Source: Aliivibrio_A kagoshimensis (GTDB lineage Bacteria; Pseudomonadota; Gammaproteobacteria; Enterobacterales; Vibrionaceae). Taken from it: DNA of 45,300 nt. The notes beneath the pieces were generated by a model. That model saw only the letters and a list, made by a program, of their open reading frames with translations, was not told the origin of the DNA and made no database searches. A program made the position numbers and the translations under genes. Location: contig NZ_JAKJSQ010000031.1 in assembly GCF_050337105.1 (NCBI RefSeq), positions 1 through 45,300 of the forward strand. The letters run 5' to 3'. Shown one piece after another: positions 1 to 7,735 of this stretch (the stretch's first letter is position 1; every line of letters begins with the position of its first letter).

Positions 1-41
1 GTAATAACCCACTGTTTTCTATTAAGTATCAGGAACCATTA

Positions 42-749
42 ATGAACGATTTACCGCACATGCTGATGAGCTCTCTCAGTTATTTTAAACGCCATTTCTT
101 TAGAATTAGCTCAATCATTCTTCCTGTACTTATTTTTATCGGGCTATATCAAGAGCTTATGATGTCTGTCTTACAAGACAATAACAGCTTACAATCTCTG
201 TTTATGATGGCTCTACTTCCTAACTTGATGCTTGTTCCGCTCTATCAAGGGGCGATTATCTTCTATATCGCCTACTCAATGGATGATCGTTATCTAAAGA
301 GCAGCCAATACTACTTTCTGGTATTGAAGATGTTACTGCCATGCATTTTACTTATGTTAATTTCAAGTATTGCGATTGGTTTTGGTTTCTTGCTGTTAAT
401 TCTTCCCGGGCTGTACATCACAGTTCGGCTTTCATACAGCCAAATATACTGCTTTATTTATCAACAGAGTGCGACTAAAGCTTTCGTTAGCAGTTGGGAG
501 GCAACACAAGATGATCACTGGCTGATTTTTAAAGGGTTATTAATCACTTTTGTTTGTTCTTTTATACTGTTCTTTAGTGTTGGGTTTGTATTAGAGGGCG
601 CTGGACTTAATCAGTCGGTTAGTTCTTTTATCACAGGTATCGCGGCCTCACTGTTCTCTATTTTCTATCATGTCTTTATTTTTAGAGTGTTTACTGCCAA
701 TACGGAGCGCTTAGATGAAGTGTATACACAGATTGAACAACGCGGTTAA
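42..749 (+). CDS. yciC: YciC-like (UPF0259) inner-membrane protein
   Basis: A 235-residue, strongly hydrophobic protein with about five or six membrane segments (roughly residues 19-40, 50-78, 88-125, 155-182 and 190-215). Its size, lack of a signal peptide and short polar ends resemble the YciC/UPF0259 family, whose biochemical role is not established beyond envelope association. The start is supported by AGGAAC seven bases before the ATG. It lies only 15 bp upstream of the cdaR-like gene, so the two may be cotranscribed, although the functions look unrelated. The family call is from overall resemblance and the product could be another small polytopic protein. Confidence 0.65.
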   Translation: MNDLPHMLMSSLSYFKRHFFRISSIILPVLIFIGLYQELMMSVLQDNNSLQSLFMMALLPNLMLVPLYQGAIIFYIAYSMDDRYLKSSQYYFLVLKMLLPCILLMLISSIAIGFGFLLLILPGLYITVRLSYSQIYCFIYQQSATKAFVSSWEATQDDHWLIFKGLLITFVCSFILFFSVGFVLEGAGLNQSVSSFITGIAASLFSIFYHVFIFRVFTANTERLDEVYTQIEQRG

Positions 750-764
750 GCTCGGTTAAGCCCA

Positions 765-1907
765 ATGTTTTTAATTGAGCACCAACTTGCCCAGCAGATC
801 GTGGACCGAACCATGGCAATCATTGGTAATAATATCAATGTGATGAACCATGCTGGGGTGATCATTGGCAGTGGGGACAGCAGTCGAATTGGGCAATTGC
901 ATGATGGCGCACTGCTGGCTTTGAAACGTAAAACGACGGTAGAGGTCACTCAAGCAAGTTGCCATACCTTGCAAGGGGCTAAACCCGGTATTAATTTGGT
1001 ATTGCAAATCTCTGATCAAGTGATTGGAGTCGTTGGAATTACCGGTGAACCTGACGAGAGTCGTAAATACGCCAATTTAGTAAAAATGACGGCGGAAATG
1101 ATCGTCGAGCAAGCAGCGCTCAATGAACAGTTACAGTGGGACCGAAGGCACAGAGAAGAGTTTATCACTACCTGGATTAATAACCGTCAGCCGATGTATG
1201 AACTCTCTGATTGGGCCAATCGATTAGGTATTGATATTTACTCTCCCCGAGTTGCGGTGATGATTCGATTTCGAGATAGCAGCAACCCATTAAGCTTAAA
1301 AGGGATTAGGAAAGTGGTCGAACTGCTTGAGTACCCTAAGCGAGATAACTTAGTGGCGGTGGTATCGATGAATGAGATCGTTGTATTGAAACCCGCTACG
1401 TTTAAGAATGAAAAGTGGGATTGTGAGAATGAGAGTCAGCGTATTGATTTACTGCTAGACCGATTAAATCAACACAGCATTCGAGATATTGATATTGCCT
1501 TAGGCCACTACTTCGAAGGGGCTGAAAACGTCTCGCTCTCTTTTCAAAGTGCAAAGGTTACTTTAGAAGCGGGTATGAAACGAGGGAGTGCCATTCATAA
1601 ACATCTTTATGATGAGTTACGTCTGCCCGTTCTGCTGTCTCCACTGAAAGCGAGTTGGCAAGGTGAACAGATGGGTTCGGCGTTTCGTCGGTTAGAGAGC
1701 ATGGACGATAATGGACAATTGGTAAAAACATTGATTGCGTTGTTCACCTATCATAATGCGTTGAATGAGTGCGCTAAAGTTCTGTTTATTCATCGCAACA
1801 CTCTAAGGTATCGTATCAAAAAAATCCACGAAATCACTCAGTTGAACCCTGAAACAGTCGAAGGGTTAATGGAGCTCTATCTTGGCTATCTATTAAATAA
1901 GAGCTAA
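765..1907 (+). CDS. cdaR: CdaR-family sugar-diacid/glycerate regulator
   Basis: A 380-residue cytoplasmic transcription factor. Residues about 5-137 match the putative sugar-diacid recognition domain (motifs NINVMNHAGVIIGSGD and GVVGITGEPDESRKY), and the last 60 residues hold the PucR/CdaR-type helix-turn-helix (FIHRNTLRYRIKKI). E. coli CdaR activates glucarate, galactarate and glycerate genes. Here it sits directly upstream of a GntP-family permease and a glycerate kinase, so control of glycerate or sugar-diacid use is the likely role. The Shine-Dalgarno site is weak, and a 10-bp near-tandem repeat (741-760) covers the yciC stop and the leader. Family assignment is firm; the effector is inferred. 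Confidence 0.88.
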   Translation: MFLIEHQLAQQIVDRTMAIIGNNINVMNHAGVIIGSGDSSRIGQLHDGALLALKRKTTVEVTQASCHTLQGAKPGINLVLQISDQVIGVVGITGEPDESRKYANLVKMTAEMIVEQAALNEQLQWDRRHREEFITTWINNRQPMYELSDWANRLGIDIYSPRVAVMIRFRDSSNPLSLKGIRKVVELLEYPKRDNLVAVVSMNEIVVLKPATFKNEKWDCENESQRIDLLLDRLNQHSIRDIDIALGHYFEGAENVSLSFQSAKVTLEAGMKRGSAIHKHLYDELRLPVLLSPLKASWQGEQMGSAFRRLESMDDNGQLVKTLIALFTYHNALNECAKVLFIHRNTLRYRIKKIHEITQLNPETVEGLMELYLGYLLNKS

Positions 1908-1915
1908 TTTATCAA

Positions 1916-1933
1916 ATTGTGCAAATGCACAAT
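1916..1933. promoter_or_regulatory. Perfect inverted repeat, candidate CdaR operator
   Basis: ATTGTGCA-AA-TGCACAAT is a perfect 8-bp dyad with a 2-bp centre. It lies 9 bp after the cdaR stop and 133 bp before the permease start. Its size and position suit a dimeric regulator controlling the permease-kinase pair. Assignment to CdaR comes from gene order only. Confidence 0.45.
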
Positions 1934-2066
1934 ATTCGCCCTAAAATAGACAACATATTTGTAACAATGCCTAAAGTAATTGGTCGTGATATTTTTCATA
2001 ATAATGCTCTCCCACTATCTAGCTGTTATTGGGAATAGAGGAATTAATCCAATAAACGGAGTTATT

Positions 2067-3419
2067 ATGAGTCTTATACTAATACTGGTAGGGGTGATTG
2101 CATTTATTGTCTTCACCACAACCAAACTTAAGTTACATCCCTTCTTAGCGTTAATTATGTCGGCATTTATTGCGGCGTTTGCTTACGGCCTACCTTCTGC
2201 AACGATAGCGAAAACAATCGCCGGCGGTTTCGGTGGCATTTTAGGTTACATCGGTCTGGTCATCGTTCTCGGTACCATTATTGGTGTGATATTAGAGAAA
2301 AGTGGCGCGGCGATTACTATGGCCGACTCGGTGATTAGCGTACTGGGAAATCGATTTCCAACCTTAACCATGACCATTATTGGCTATATTGTGTCGGTCC
2401 CAGTTTTTTGTGACTCGGGTTTCGTTATCTTGAACTCATTGAAAGAATCACTGGCTAAACGTATGCAGACATCCAGCGTGGCAATGAGTGTGGCATTAGC
2501 GACGGGTCTTTATGCAACACACACCTTTGTACCACCAACCCCGGGTCCGATAGCGGCAGCAGGTAACTTAGGGTTGGAGTCCAACCTAGGATTGGTCATT
2601 GGCGTGGGTGTTTTCGTTGCGGCAGTAGCAGCACTTGCGGGAACATTATGGGCGAGTCGTTTTAAAGACGTTGAACCAGATGGAGACGTACATGATGAGT
2701 CTGCGCAGGTGTCATGGACTGAGCTCAAAGCGGCTTATGGGGTTCTACCTTCGGCAACACAGGCATTTGCTCCAATTTTTGTTCCAATTTTTCTAATATG
2801 CCTAGGTTCCATTGCTAAATTCCCAAGTCATCCTATTGGAACTGGTGGAGTTTATGATGTATTGGTGTTTCTAGGTCAGCCTCTTACGGCACTATTAATC
2901 GGTCTGTTCTTGGCGATTGGTTTGCTTAAATCGGACAATAAAATTGAAGAGTTTAGTGAGCGTATAAGCCAAGGTATTCTTGCTGCAGCACCAATCCTGT
3001 TAATTACAGGGGCAGGTGGCGCATTTGGTGCGGTGCTAAAAGCGACACCGTTGGGTGAGTATTTAGGAACAACGCTATCAGCTTTAGGCGTGGGTATTTT
3101 TATGCCATTCATTGTCGCAGCGGCTCTGAAATCAGCCCAAGGCTCTTCTACAGTAGCCTTGGTAACCACCTCTGCCTTGGTGGCCCCTATGTTAGCTCAA
3201 CTTGGTTTAGACTCAGAGATGGGCCGCGTATTAACGGTGATGGCAATTGGTGCTGGCGCGATGACAGTGTCACACGCCAATGACAGCTTCTTCTGGGTTG
3301 TGTCACAGTTCAGTCGTATGTCAGTCGGTTTGGCGTACCGCGCACAAACGATGGCGACTTTAGTACAAGGGATCACGGCCATCACTTTAGTGTATATTTT
3401 AAGTCTTATCTTGCTTTAA
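2067..3419 (+). CDS. GntP-family gluconate/glycerate permease
   Basis: A 450-residue inner-membrane transporter of the GntP family, with hydrophobic segments along its whole length. Family-typical stretches are visible: VPVFCDSGFVILNSL, FVPPTPGPIAAAGNL and SHANDSFFWVVSQFS. The family imports gluconate, glycerate and related acids, probably with protons. The start at 2067 is preferred over an in-frame start at 1980 because CGGAG lies a few bases upstream and the N terminus MSLILILVGVIAF is typical. It is followed 13 bp later by glycerate kinase and preceded by a CdaR-type regulator, so D-glycerate is the most likely substrate. Substrate choice is inferred. Confidence 0.88.
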   Translation: MSLILILVGVIAFIVFTTTKLKLHPFLALIMSAFIAAFAYGLPSATIAKTIAGGFGGILGYIGLVIVLGTIIGVILEKSGAAITMADSVISVLGNRFPTLTMTIIGYIVSVPVFCDSGFVILNSLKESLAKRMQTSSVAMSVALATGLYATHTFVPPTPGPIAAAGNLGLESNLGLVIGVGVFVAAVAALAGTLWASRFKDVEPDGDVHDESAQVSWTELKAAYGVLPSATQAFAPIFVPIFLICLGSIAKFPSHPIGTGGVYDVLVFLGQPLTALLIGLFLAIGLLKSDNKIEEFSERISQGILAAAPILLITGAGGAFGAVLKATPLGEYLGTTLSALGVGIFMPFIVAAALKSAQGSSTVALVTTSALVAPMLAQLGLDSEMGRVLTVMAIGAGAMTVSHANDSFFWVVSQFSRMSVGLAYRAQTMATLVQGITAITLVYILSLILL

Positions 3420-3432
3420 CGTTGGAGTGAAC

Positions 3433-4569
3433 ATGAAAGTAGTTATCGCCCCAGACTCTTACAAAGAGAGTTTAACAGCAAAAGAAGTGTGTAACGCTAT
3501 CGAAGCTGGGTTTAAACGCGTTTTTCCTGATGCTGAATATGTCTCTGTCCCTGTTGCAGATGGGGGAGAAGGGACGGTGCAGTCGTTGGTAGATGCCACC
3601 AATGGTCAGTTAATCGATGTTGAATTAACCGGGCCTTTGGGAGAGCCAGTAGCTGCTTTTTTCGGAGTGCTGGGGGATGGCTCAAATACCGCGGTGATTG
3701 AGATGGCTGCGGCGAGTGGCCTACATCATGTCCCGCCACTACAACGTGATCCTAAAATCACCACTAGCTTTGGCACTGGAGAGTTGATCTTATCTGCGCT
3801 AGAAACCGGAGCAAAGCGTCTTATCATCGGCCTTGGTGGCAGTGCTACTAATGACGGAGGTATTGGTATGATGGCGGCGCTCGGTGTTCAGTTTTTAGAT
3901 GTACACGCTCAGCCAGTGCCATTAAATGCTCAAGGATTGCATCAAATAGAGTCGATAGACATTAGTAAGCTCGATCCTCGATTGAGTGAGTGCGAGTTAT
4001 TGATTGCTTGCGATGTGGATAATCCGCTTTGTGGCAGCAAAGGGGCTTCGGCTATTTTTGGCCCGCAAAAAGGCGCTACGTCAGTCGATATCGAGTTCCT
4101 TGATAGTGGATTGCTGCATTACAGCAATAAAATTGAACAGTACTTACAGGTGAGGGTTGCTCAGATAAGTGGTGCAGGAGCCGCCGGGGGAATGGGGGCT
4201 GCGTTTATGGCGTTCACTCGAGCGATCATGAAACCGGGTATTTCTGTGGTTTTGGAGGCGGTGGATCTGGAGTCTAAAATGGACAATACCGATCTGGTTA
4301 TCACCGGCGAGGGTCGAATTGACGAACAGACGATCCACGGGAAAACCCCAATGGGAGTGGCACAAGTTGCAAAGCGGTTTTCAATCCCCGTCATCGGTGT
4401 TGCAGGGTGTTTAGGCAGCAATCATCAAGTGGCTTATGAGTGTGGGATTGATGCGGTGTTCGCAGCGACTCCTCGAGCACTCTCCCTTGCTGAAGCATTA
4501 GAGAATGCCAGTGAAAATGTGACTAATTTAGCTGAAAATGTGGCTAATTTGTGGCGATTGCAATATTAA
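3433..4569 (+). CDS. garK: Glycerate kinase (GarK/GlxK family)
   Basis: A 378-residue cytoplasmic kinase that phosphorylates D-glycerate with ATP, feeding glycolysis with 2-phosphoglycerate in this family. Conserved stretches include APDSYKESLTAKEV at the N terminus, ADGGEGT, GLGGSATNDGGIGMM and TGEGRIDEQTIHGKTP. The ATG at 3433 has GGAG five bases upstream; an in-frame GTG at 3427 overlaps that site and is less likely. It forms an operon with the GntP-type permease. The C terminus carries a 21-bp imperfect tandem repeat (about 4511-4552) encoding ENVTNLA/ENVANLW. Family call is firm; garK rather than glxK was chosen only because of the CdaR neighbour. Confidence 0.9.
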   Translation: MKVVIAPDSYKESLTAKEVCNAIEAGFKRVFPDAEYVSVPVADGGEGTVQSLVDATNGQLIDVELTGPLGEPVAAFFGVLGDGSNTAVIEMAAASGLHHVPPLQRDPKITTSFGTGELILSALETGAKRLIIGLGGSATNDGGIGMMAALGVQFLDVHAQPVPLNAQGLHQIESIDISKLDPRLSECELLIACDVDNPLCGSKGASAIFGPQKGATSVDIEFLDSGLLHYSNKIEQYLQVRVAQISGAGAAGGMGAAFMAFTRAIMKPGISVVLEAVDLESKMDNTDLVITGEGRIDEQTIHGKTPMGVAQVAKRFSIPVIGVAGCLGSNHQVAYECGIDAVFAATPRALSLAEALENASENVTNLAENVANLWRLQY

Positions 4570-4636
4570 TTTTCCTTTGGCAGGCCGCGTAAAGTGCTGT
4601 AGTTTGCGCCGGTTCTGCTTTTTTTAACTCGATCGA

Positions 4637-4870
4637 TTAGTCGTTAACTTGATCATTACTCAGCTGTTGCAGTGAGCGCTGCATCTCATGATTTACACTG
4701 TAAAGCTCACTCAATAATTGAACCATATCTTCCCCTTCAAAATCCATTTGCTCTTGATGGCACTGCCAGTCTTGATCATGAAAATCGAACACTTCTCTTT
4801 TTAATGCCCCCATTGGTTCGGCACATCCTTGATTGCTCACTTTTAATAACTGGTTCAGCTCTGTATTCAT
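4637..4870 (-). CDS. Small acidic hypothetical protein
   Basis: A 77-residue soluble protein with no signal peptide or membrane segment. It is acidic and Gln-rich, with a predicted helical second half (EDMVQLLSELYSVNHEMQRSLQQL) that could form a short coiled coil. The start at 4870 is chosen over an in-frame ATG at 4888 because GGAGG lies eight bases upstream of it and inside the longer version. It is convergent with the glycerate kinase gene, 67 bp away, and stands alone. I do not recognise the family. The strong ribosome-binding site supports a real gene. Confidence 0.6.
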   Translation of the reverse strand: MNTELNQLLKVSNQGCAEPMGALKREVFDFHDQDWQCHQEQMDFEGEDMVQLLSELYSVNHEMQRSLQQLSNDQVND

Positions 4871-5137
4871 TATGATTGCCTCCGTCATTGACCTATGAAT
4901 GACAGTAAACAGGCAATATGACCGTTGGGTGACAGGGGGGTGAAGCTTTTAATTCGGCATTATCCTTATGCAACCGATCCAACGTTGAGCCTTGATGGGA
5001 TGGGAAGGAGATACAGATAAATAAAGGGCAATAAAAGAGAGGAAAATCTTACTATTAGACAATGAACCTCAGCCTGATGTTGGAAGTATTTAACGTATTT
5101 ATAACGATGCTAAATTGACAAATTGGAGCGCTCTATT

Positions 5138-5219
5138 AGCCTTATTTGTGTGATGCTTATCATAAAAAATCACTATTCCGAACTGTTATTACATTCAATC
5201 TGAGATATCTAATAAGGCT
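5138..5219 (+). promoter_or_regulatory. Long-range 9-bp inverted repeat covering the ribosome site
   Basis: AGCCTTATT at 5138-5146 is the exact complement of AATAAGGCT at 5211-5219. The 3' arm contains the AAGG presumed to bind ribosomes for the ATG at 5224, so pairing would hide it. The loop is 64 nt, so chance is possible. Confidence 0.3.
5147..5168. promoter_or_regulatory. Weak candidate CRP site
   Basis: TGTGA-TGCTTA-TCATA at 5149-5164 matches the CRP half-site TGTGA perfectly and TCACA at four of five bases, with the correct 6-bp spacer. It lies about 60 bp before the GGDEF-EAL start. One imperfect match is weak evidence. Confidence 0.28.
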
Positions 5220-5223
5220 TTAC

Positions 5224-7059
5224 ATGTCATTTCATCTAATGGAAAAACTGTTCAGCGAAGTCGTTCGCTTTGTTGAAAAACGGTGTAAAAAAAGAGAATA
5301 CCTCAGTATGTCCGTCAGTGATAGGCTAAGTTTAGGATCAGAATTGATTGGAGAACATTCGATTTTTGAGCATATTTTAGAACCGATCGTGATCACCAAT
5401 GAACGCAATGAGATACTGGTTGCCAACCGCGCTTTTGGTGTCGTGACGAAAACAAGAACAGCCAAACTTATTGGTTGTAACTTGATCAAAAGTTTCATGG
5501 GACCAGCACAAGAGAGTATGTTAGATGAGATTTCAATGCGTATTGAAAATGAAGGGAGCTGGGAAGGTGAAATTTATGCATTGAAATCAGATGGCGCCCC
5601 CTTTTTGATCAAATTGAGCATCTCAGTGCTGAGAAATCAACAGCGAAGGATTACTCACTATATCCATGCGTTTATTGACCTAACGGAACAACAACATACG
5701 GAACAAAAGCTGATTAGGCTGTCATGTTTTGATCAGTTAACTGACTTGCCTAATCGAGTCGTCATGAAAAACAGATTGGATAATGCGCTTATTCAGGCGG
5801 AAAAAAATGAAGAGAAAATGGCGGTTATCTATATCGATATTGACGACTTTAAACAGTTGAATGATTCATTAAGCCATGAGGTTGGTGATCAGGTTCTGGT
5901 GATTCTTGCTTCTCGTTTAAAACTGTTTGATCGATTAACCCATACGATTGCTCGTATGGGGGGGGATGAGTTTGCGGTCATTACGTATGGTATTCATTCG
6001 ATAAACGATATCTCACAATTAGTGAACAAAGTATTAGAGGAACTTACTGAGCCTGTTTTCATCAATAATCAACCGATCCATTGTACGGCCAGTGCCGGAA
6101 TCACCCTTTTCCCCGATGATGGAATTACGTCATCTGAATTAGGAAAGAATGCCGATATAGCTATGTATCGAGCCAAACATAATGGTGGAAATCGGTTGGA
6201 ATTCTTTAATGCAAAAATGAGAGTGCAGGCTGAGTTATTTATGCATTTTAAACAGGAATTAAAAGCCGCGATTACAGAGAATCAATTCGAACTCTTCTAC
6301 CAGCCGAAAATCGCTGTCAATCAATCTAGACCATTGAAAATGGAGGCTCTGGTTCGTTGGAATCACCCTACGAAAGGGTTACTGTCGCCTAATGGATTTA
6401 TTAAGGAGATGGAATTCAATGGGTTAATTATTCCATTGAGTTGCTGGATTATAAATGAATCATGCCGGCAAGCTCGTGAGTGGATGGACAATGGTTACGA
6501 TGTGCAAATTGCGATTAATCTATCTGCGGTTCAGTTTGAGGATGATAACTTAATCACTTTTATTGGCGAGACCCTGTTGGCACACAACGTTCAACCTCGC
6601 AATATTGAATTTGAAATAACCGAAAGTGCAATCATGAGTAATGTGAGTAATCATGAGTCCATTCTGAATAAAATTAGGCAGATGGGTTTTAGTGTTGCGT
6701 TGGATGATTTTGGTACGGGCTACTCGTCACTCTCGTATTTAAAACGGTTTCCTGTGTCAGTATTGAAAATTGATCGTAGTTTTATTTTTGAGTTGAAAAG
6801 GGACTCTAAAGATGCACAAATTGTCGCTATGATTGTCGCGCTGGCAAAAGTGTTAGGCCTTGAAGTCGTTGCCGAAGGGGTTGAAACAAAAGAGCAAGCC
6901 GAGATGTTGATAGAGATGAACTGCGACTATTTACAGGGGTACTATTTCAGTAAACCTATCTCTGCATCCCAATACTCCACGCTCTTAGAGCAAGTCGCGG
7001 AGTGTGACGAGGGGGAAATAGCGGCTCACAACATGGAATCATTTGTCTATACCATGTAG
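5224..7059 (+). CDS. PAS-GGDEF-EAL c-di-GMP protein
   Basis: A 611-residue protein with a PAS-like sensor domain (about residues 45-160), a GGDEF domain and an EAL domain. The GGDEF signature is intact at residues 246-250 (MGGDEF). The position of the inhibitory RxxD site reads RLTH, so product inhibition through it is doubtful. The EAL domain keeps MEALVRW (EAL at 374-376), ESAIMSN, DDFGTGYSSL, KIDRSF and AEGVET, which are hallmarks of active phosphodiesterases. It may therefore make or degrade c-di-GMP. No membrane segment is evident. The ATG at 5224 follows AAGG at suitable spacing; an upstream in-frame ATG at 5146 would add 26 residues. A run of eight Gs (5958-5965) encodes the GGDEF core. 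Confidence 0.9.
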   Translation: MSFHLMEKLFSEVVRFVEKRCKKREYLSMSVSDRLSLGSELIGEHSIFEHILEPIVITNERNEILVANRAFGVVTKTRTAKLIGCNLIKSFMGPAQESMLDEISMRIENEGSWEGEIYALKSDGAPFLIKLSISVLRNQQRRITHYIHAFIDLTEQQHTEQKLIRLSCFDQLTDLPNRVVMKNRLDNALIQAEKNEEKMAVIYIDIDDFKQLNDSLSHEVGDQVLVILASRLKLFDRLTHTIARMGGDEFAVITYGIHSINDISQLVNKVLEELTEPVFINNQPIHCTASAGITLFPDDGITSSELGKNADIAMYRAKHNGGNRLEFFNAKMRVQAELFMHFKQELKAAITENQFELFYQPKIAVNQSRPLKMEALVRWNHPTKGLLSPNGFIKEMEFNGLIIPLSCWIINESCRQAREWMDNGYDVQIAINLSAVQFEDDNLITFIGETLLAHNVQPRNIEFEITESAIMSNVSNHESILNKIRQMGFSVALDDFGTGYSSLSYLKRFPVSVLKIDRSFIFELKRDSKDAQIVAMIVALAKVLGLEVVAEGVETKEQAEMLIEMNCDYLQGYYFSKPISASQYSTLLEQVAECDEGEIAAHNMESFVYTM

Positions 7060-7075
7060 CGGTGTTGAGCATCCC

Positions 7076-7735
7076 TTACCTATTTTCAATTAATACGATG
7101 ATCAATTTACTCGGTCCATGCGCACCATAGGCTAGCGTTTGTTGAATATCAGCCGTCTTAGAGGGCCCTGAAATAAGCAGTGAGTTGGTTGGCATGTTAC
7201 GATGCCATTGCTGGGTCTGCATTAATTGAGTGAAATTGCTGACGATGGTGGATTGCTTAATAAGCGCAATATGAATTGGAGGGACCAGAGAGAGTGTTCG
7301 AGGCTCACTGACACTTGGCCATAGCACTAAGGTGCCGGTATCTGCAATTCCAGCCAAGCTGTGCGTTATCCCTGCATCAACCTCATTAAACAGTTCTGAT
7401 TTTACATGCTCTATCTCAGTATCAAACAACTGAACTTCTCGCTGTTTACCTGCTTGAATAATGGATTGGTGAAACGCACCATTGGTGCCGACAGCAAGAC
7501 GGTGAATGTTGTGTGATTGATAGATCTTCTCTAATGCGGCTTGAATAGTCTCACTCTTTACATTGATGACTTCAGCGTGGTTAGCGGTCAGTTTTAATTG
7601 AAAGCGTTCCACGCGTTCGTTCTCACAGTCACTGTGCCATTGTGAATAGCTCGCAGGGTGAGTAGGAAGAGCTTGAGCTCCTGCTTTTCTAAGGCGAGTG
7701 AGAATGCTCTGTTTGCTTGAATTATGCTTCTCCAT
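7076..7735 (-). CDS. lutC: LutC-like LUD-domain protein (lactate utilisation)
   Basis: A 219-residue soluble protein of the LUD/YkgG family. The C-terminal half has the family stretch GITHSLAGIADTGTLVLWPS and ends with HGPSKLIIVLIENR. LutC is the third part of the LutABC complex, which oxidises L-lactate to pyruvate. The ATG at 7735 is chosen because AAAGGAGC lies just upstream; it overlaps the lutB stop by 14 bp, implying translational coupling. Its stop is only 16 bp from the convergent GGDEF-EAL gene. Longer in-frame starts up to 7819 would overlap lutB much more and are unlikely. Confidence 0.88.
   Translation of the reverse strand: MEKHNSSKQSILTRLRKAGAQALPTHPASYSQWHSDCENERVERFQLKLTANHAEVINVKSETIQAALEKIYQSHNIHRLAVGTNGAFHQSIIQAGKQREVQLFDTEIEHVKSELFNEVDAGITHSLAGIADTGTLVLWPSVSEPRTLSLVPPIHIALIKQSTIVSNFTQLMQTQQWHRNMPTNSLLISGPSKTADIQQTLAYGAHGPSKLIIVLIENR

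Larger units (their letters stand above)
4889..5223. other. Intergenic leader region between divergent genes
   Basis: A 335-bp stretch without a convincing gene. It must hold promoters for the small minus-strand gene and for the GGDEF-EAL gene. A TTGACA is present at 5115-5120 but lacks a good -10 at standard spacing. A tiny frame of 18 codons at 5062 has no ribosome-binding site in range and was not accepted. No c-di-GMP riboswitch (GEMM) core was recognised. Confidence 0.5.

Noticed and set aside
4580..4625. Terminator after the glycerate kinase gene
   Set aside because: A T run is present at 4618-4625 but the preceding stem has only four contiguous pairs before a large internal loop.
5062..5118. 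Tiny reading frame of 18 codons before the GGDEF-EAL gene
   Set aside because: The only purine-rich stretch is too far upstream to serve as a ribosome site, and nothing else supports it.
5041..5223. Possible c-di-GMP riboswitch upstream of the c-di-GMP enzyme gene
   Set aside because: No recognisable GEMM core motifs or paired stems were found.
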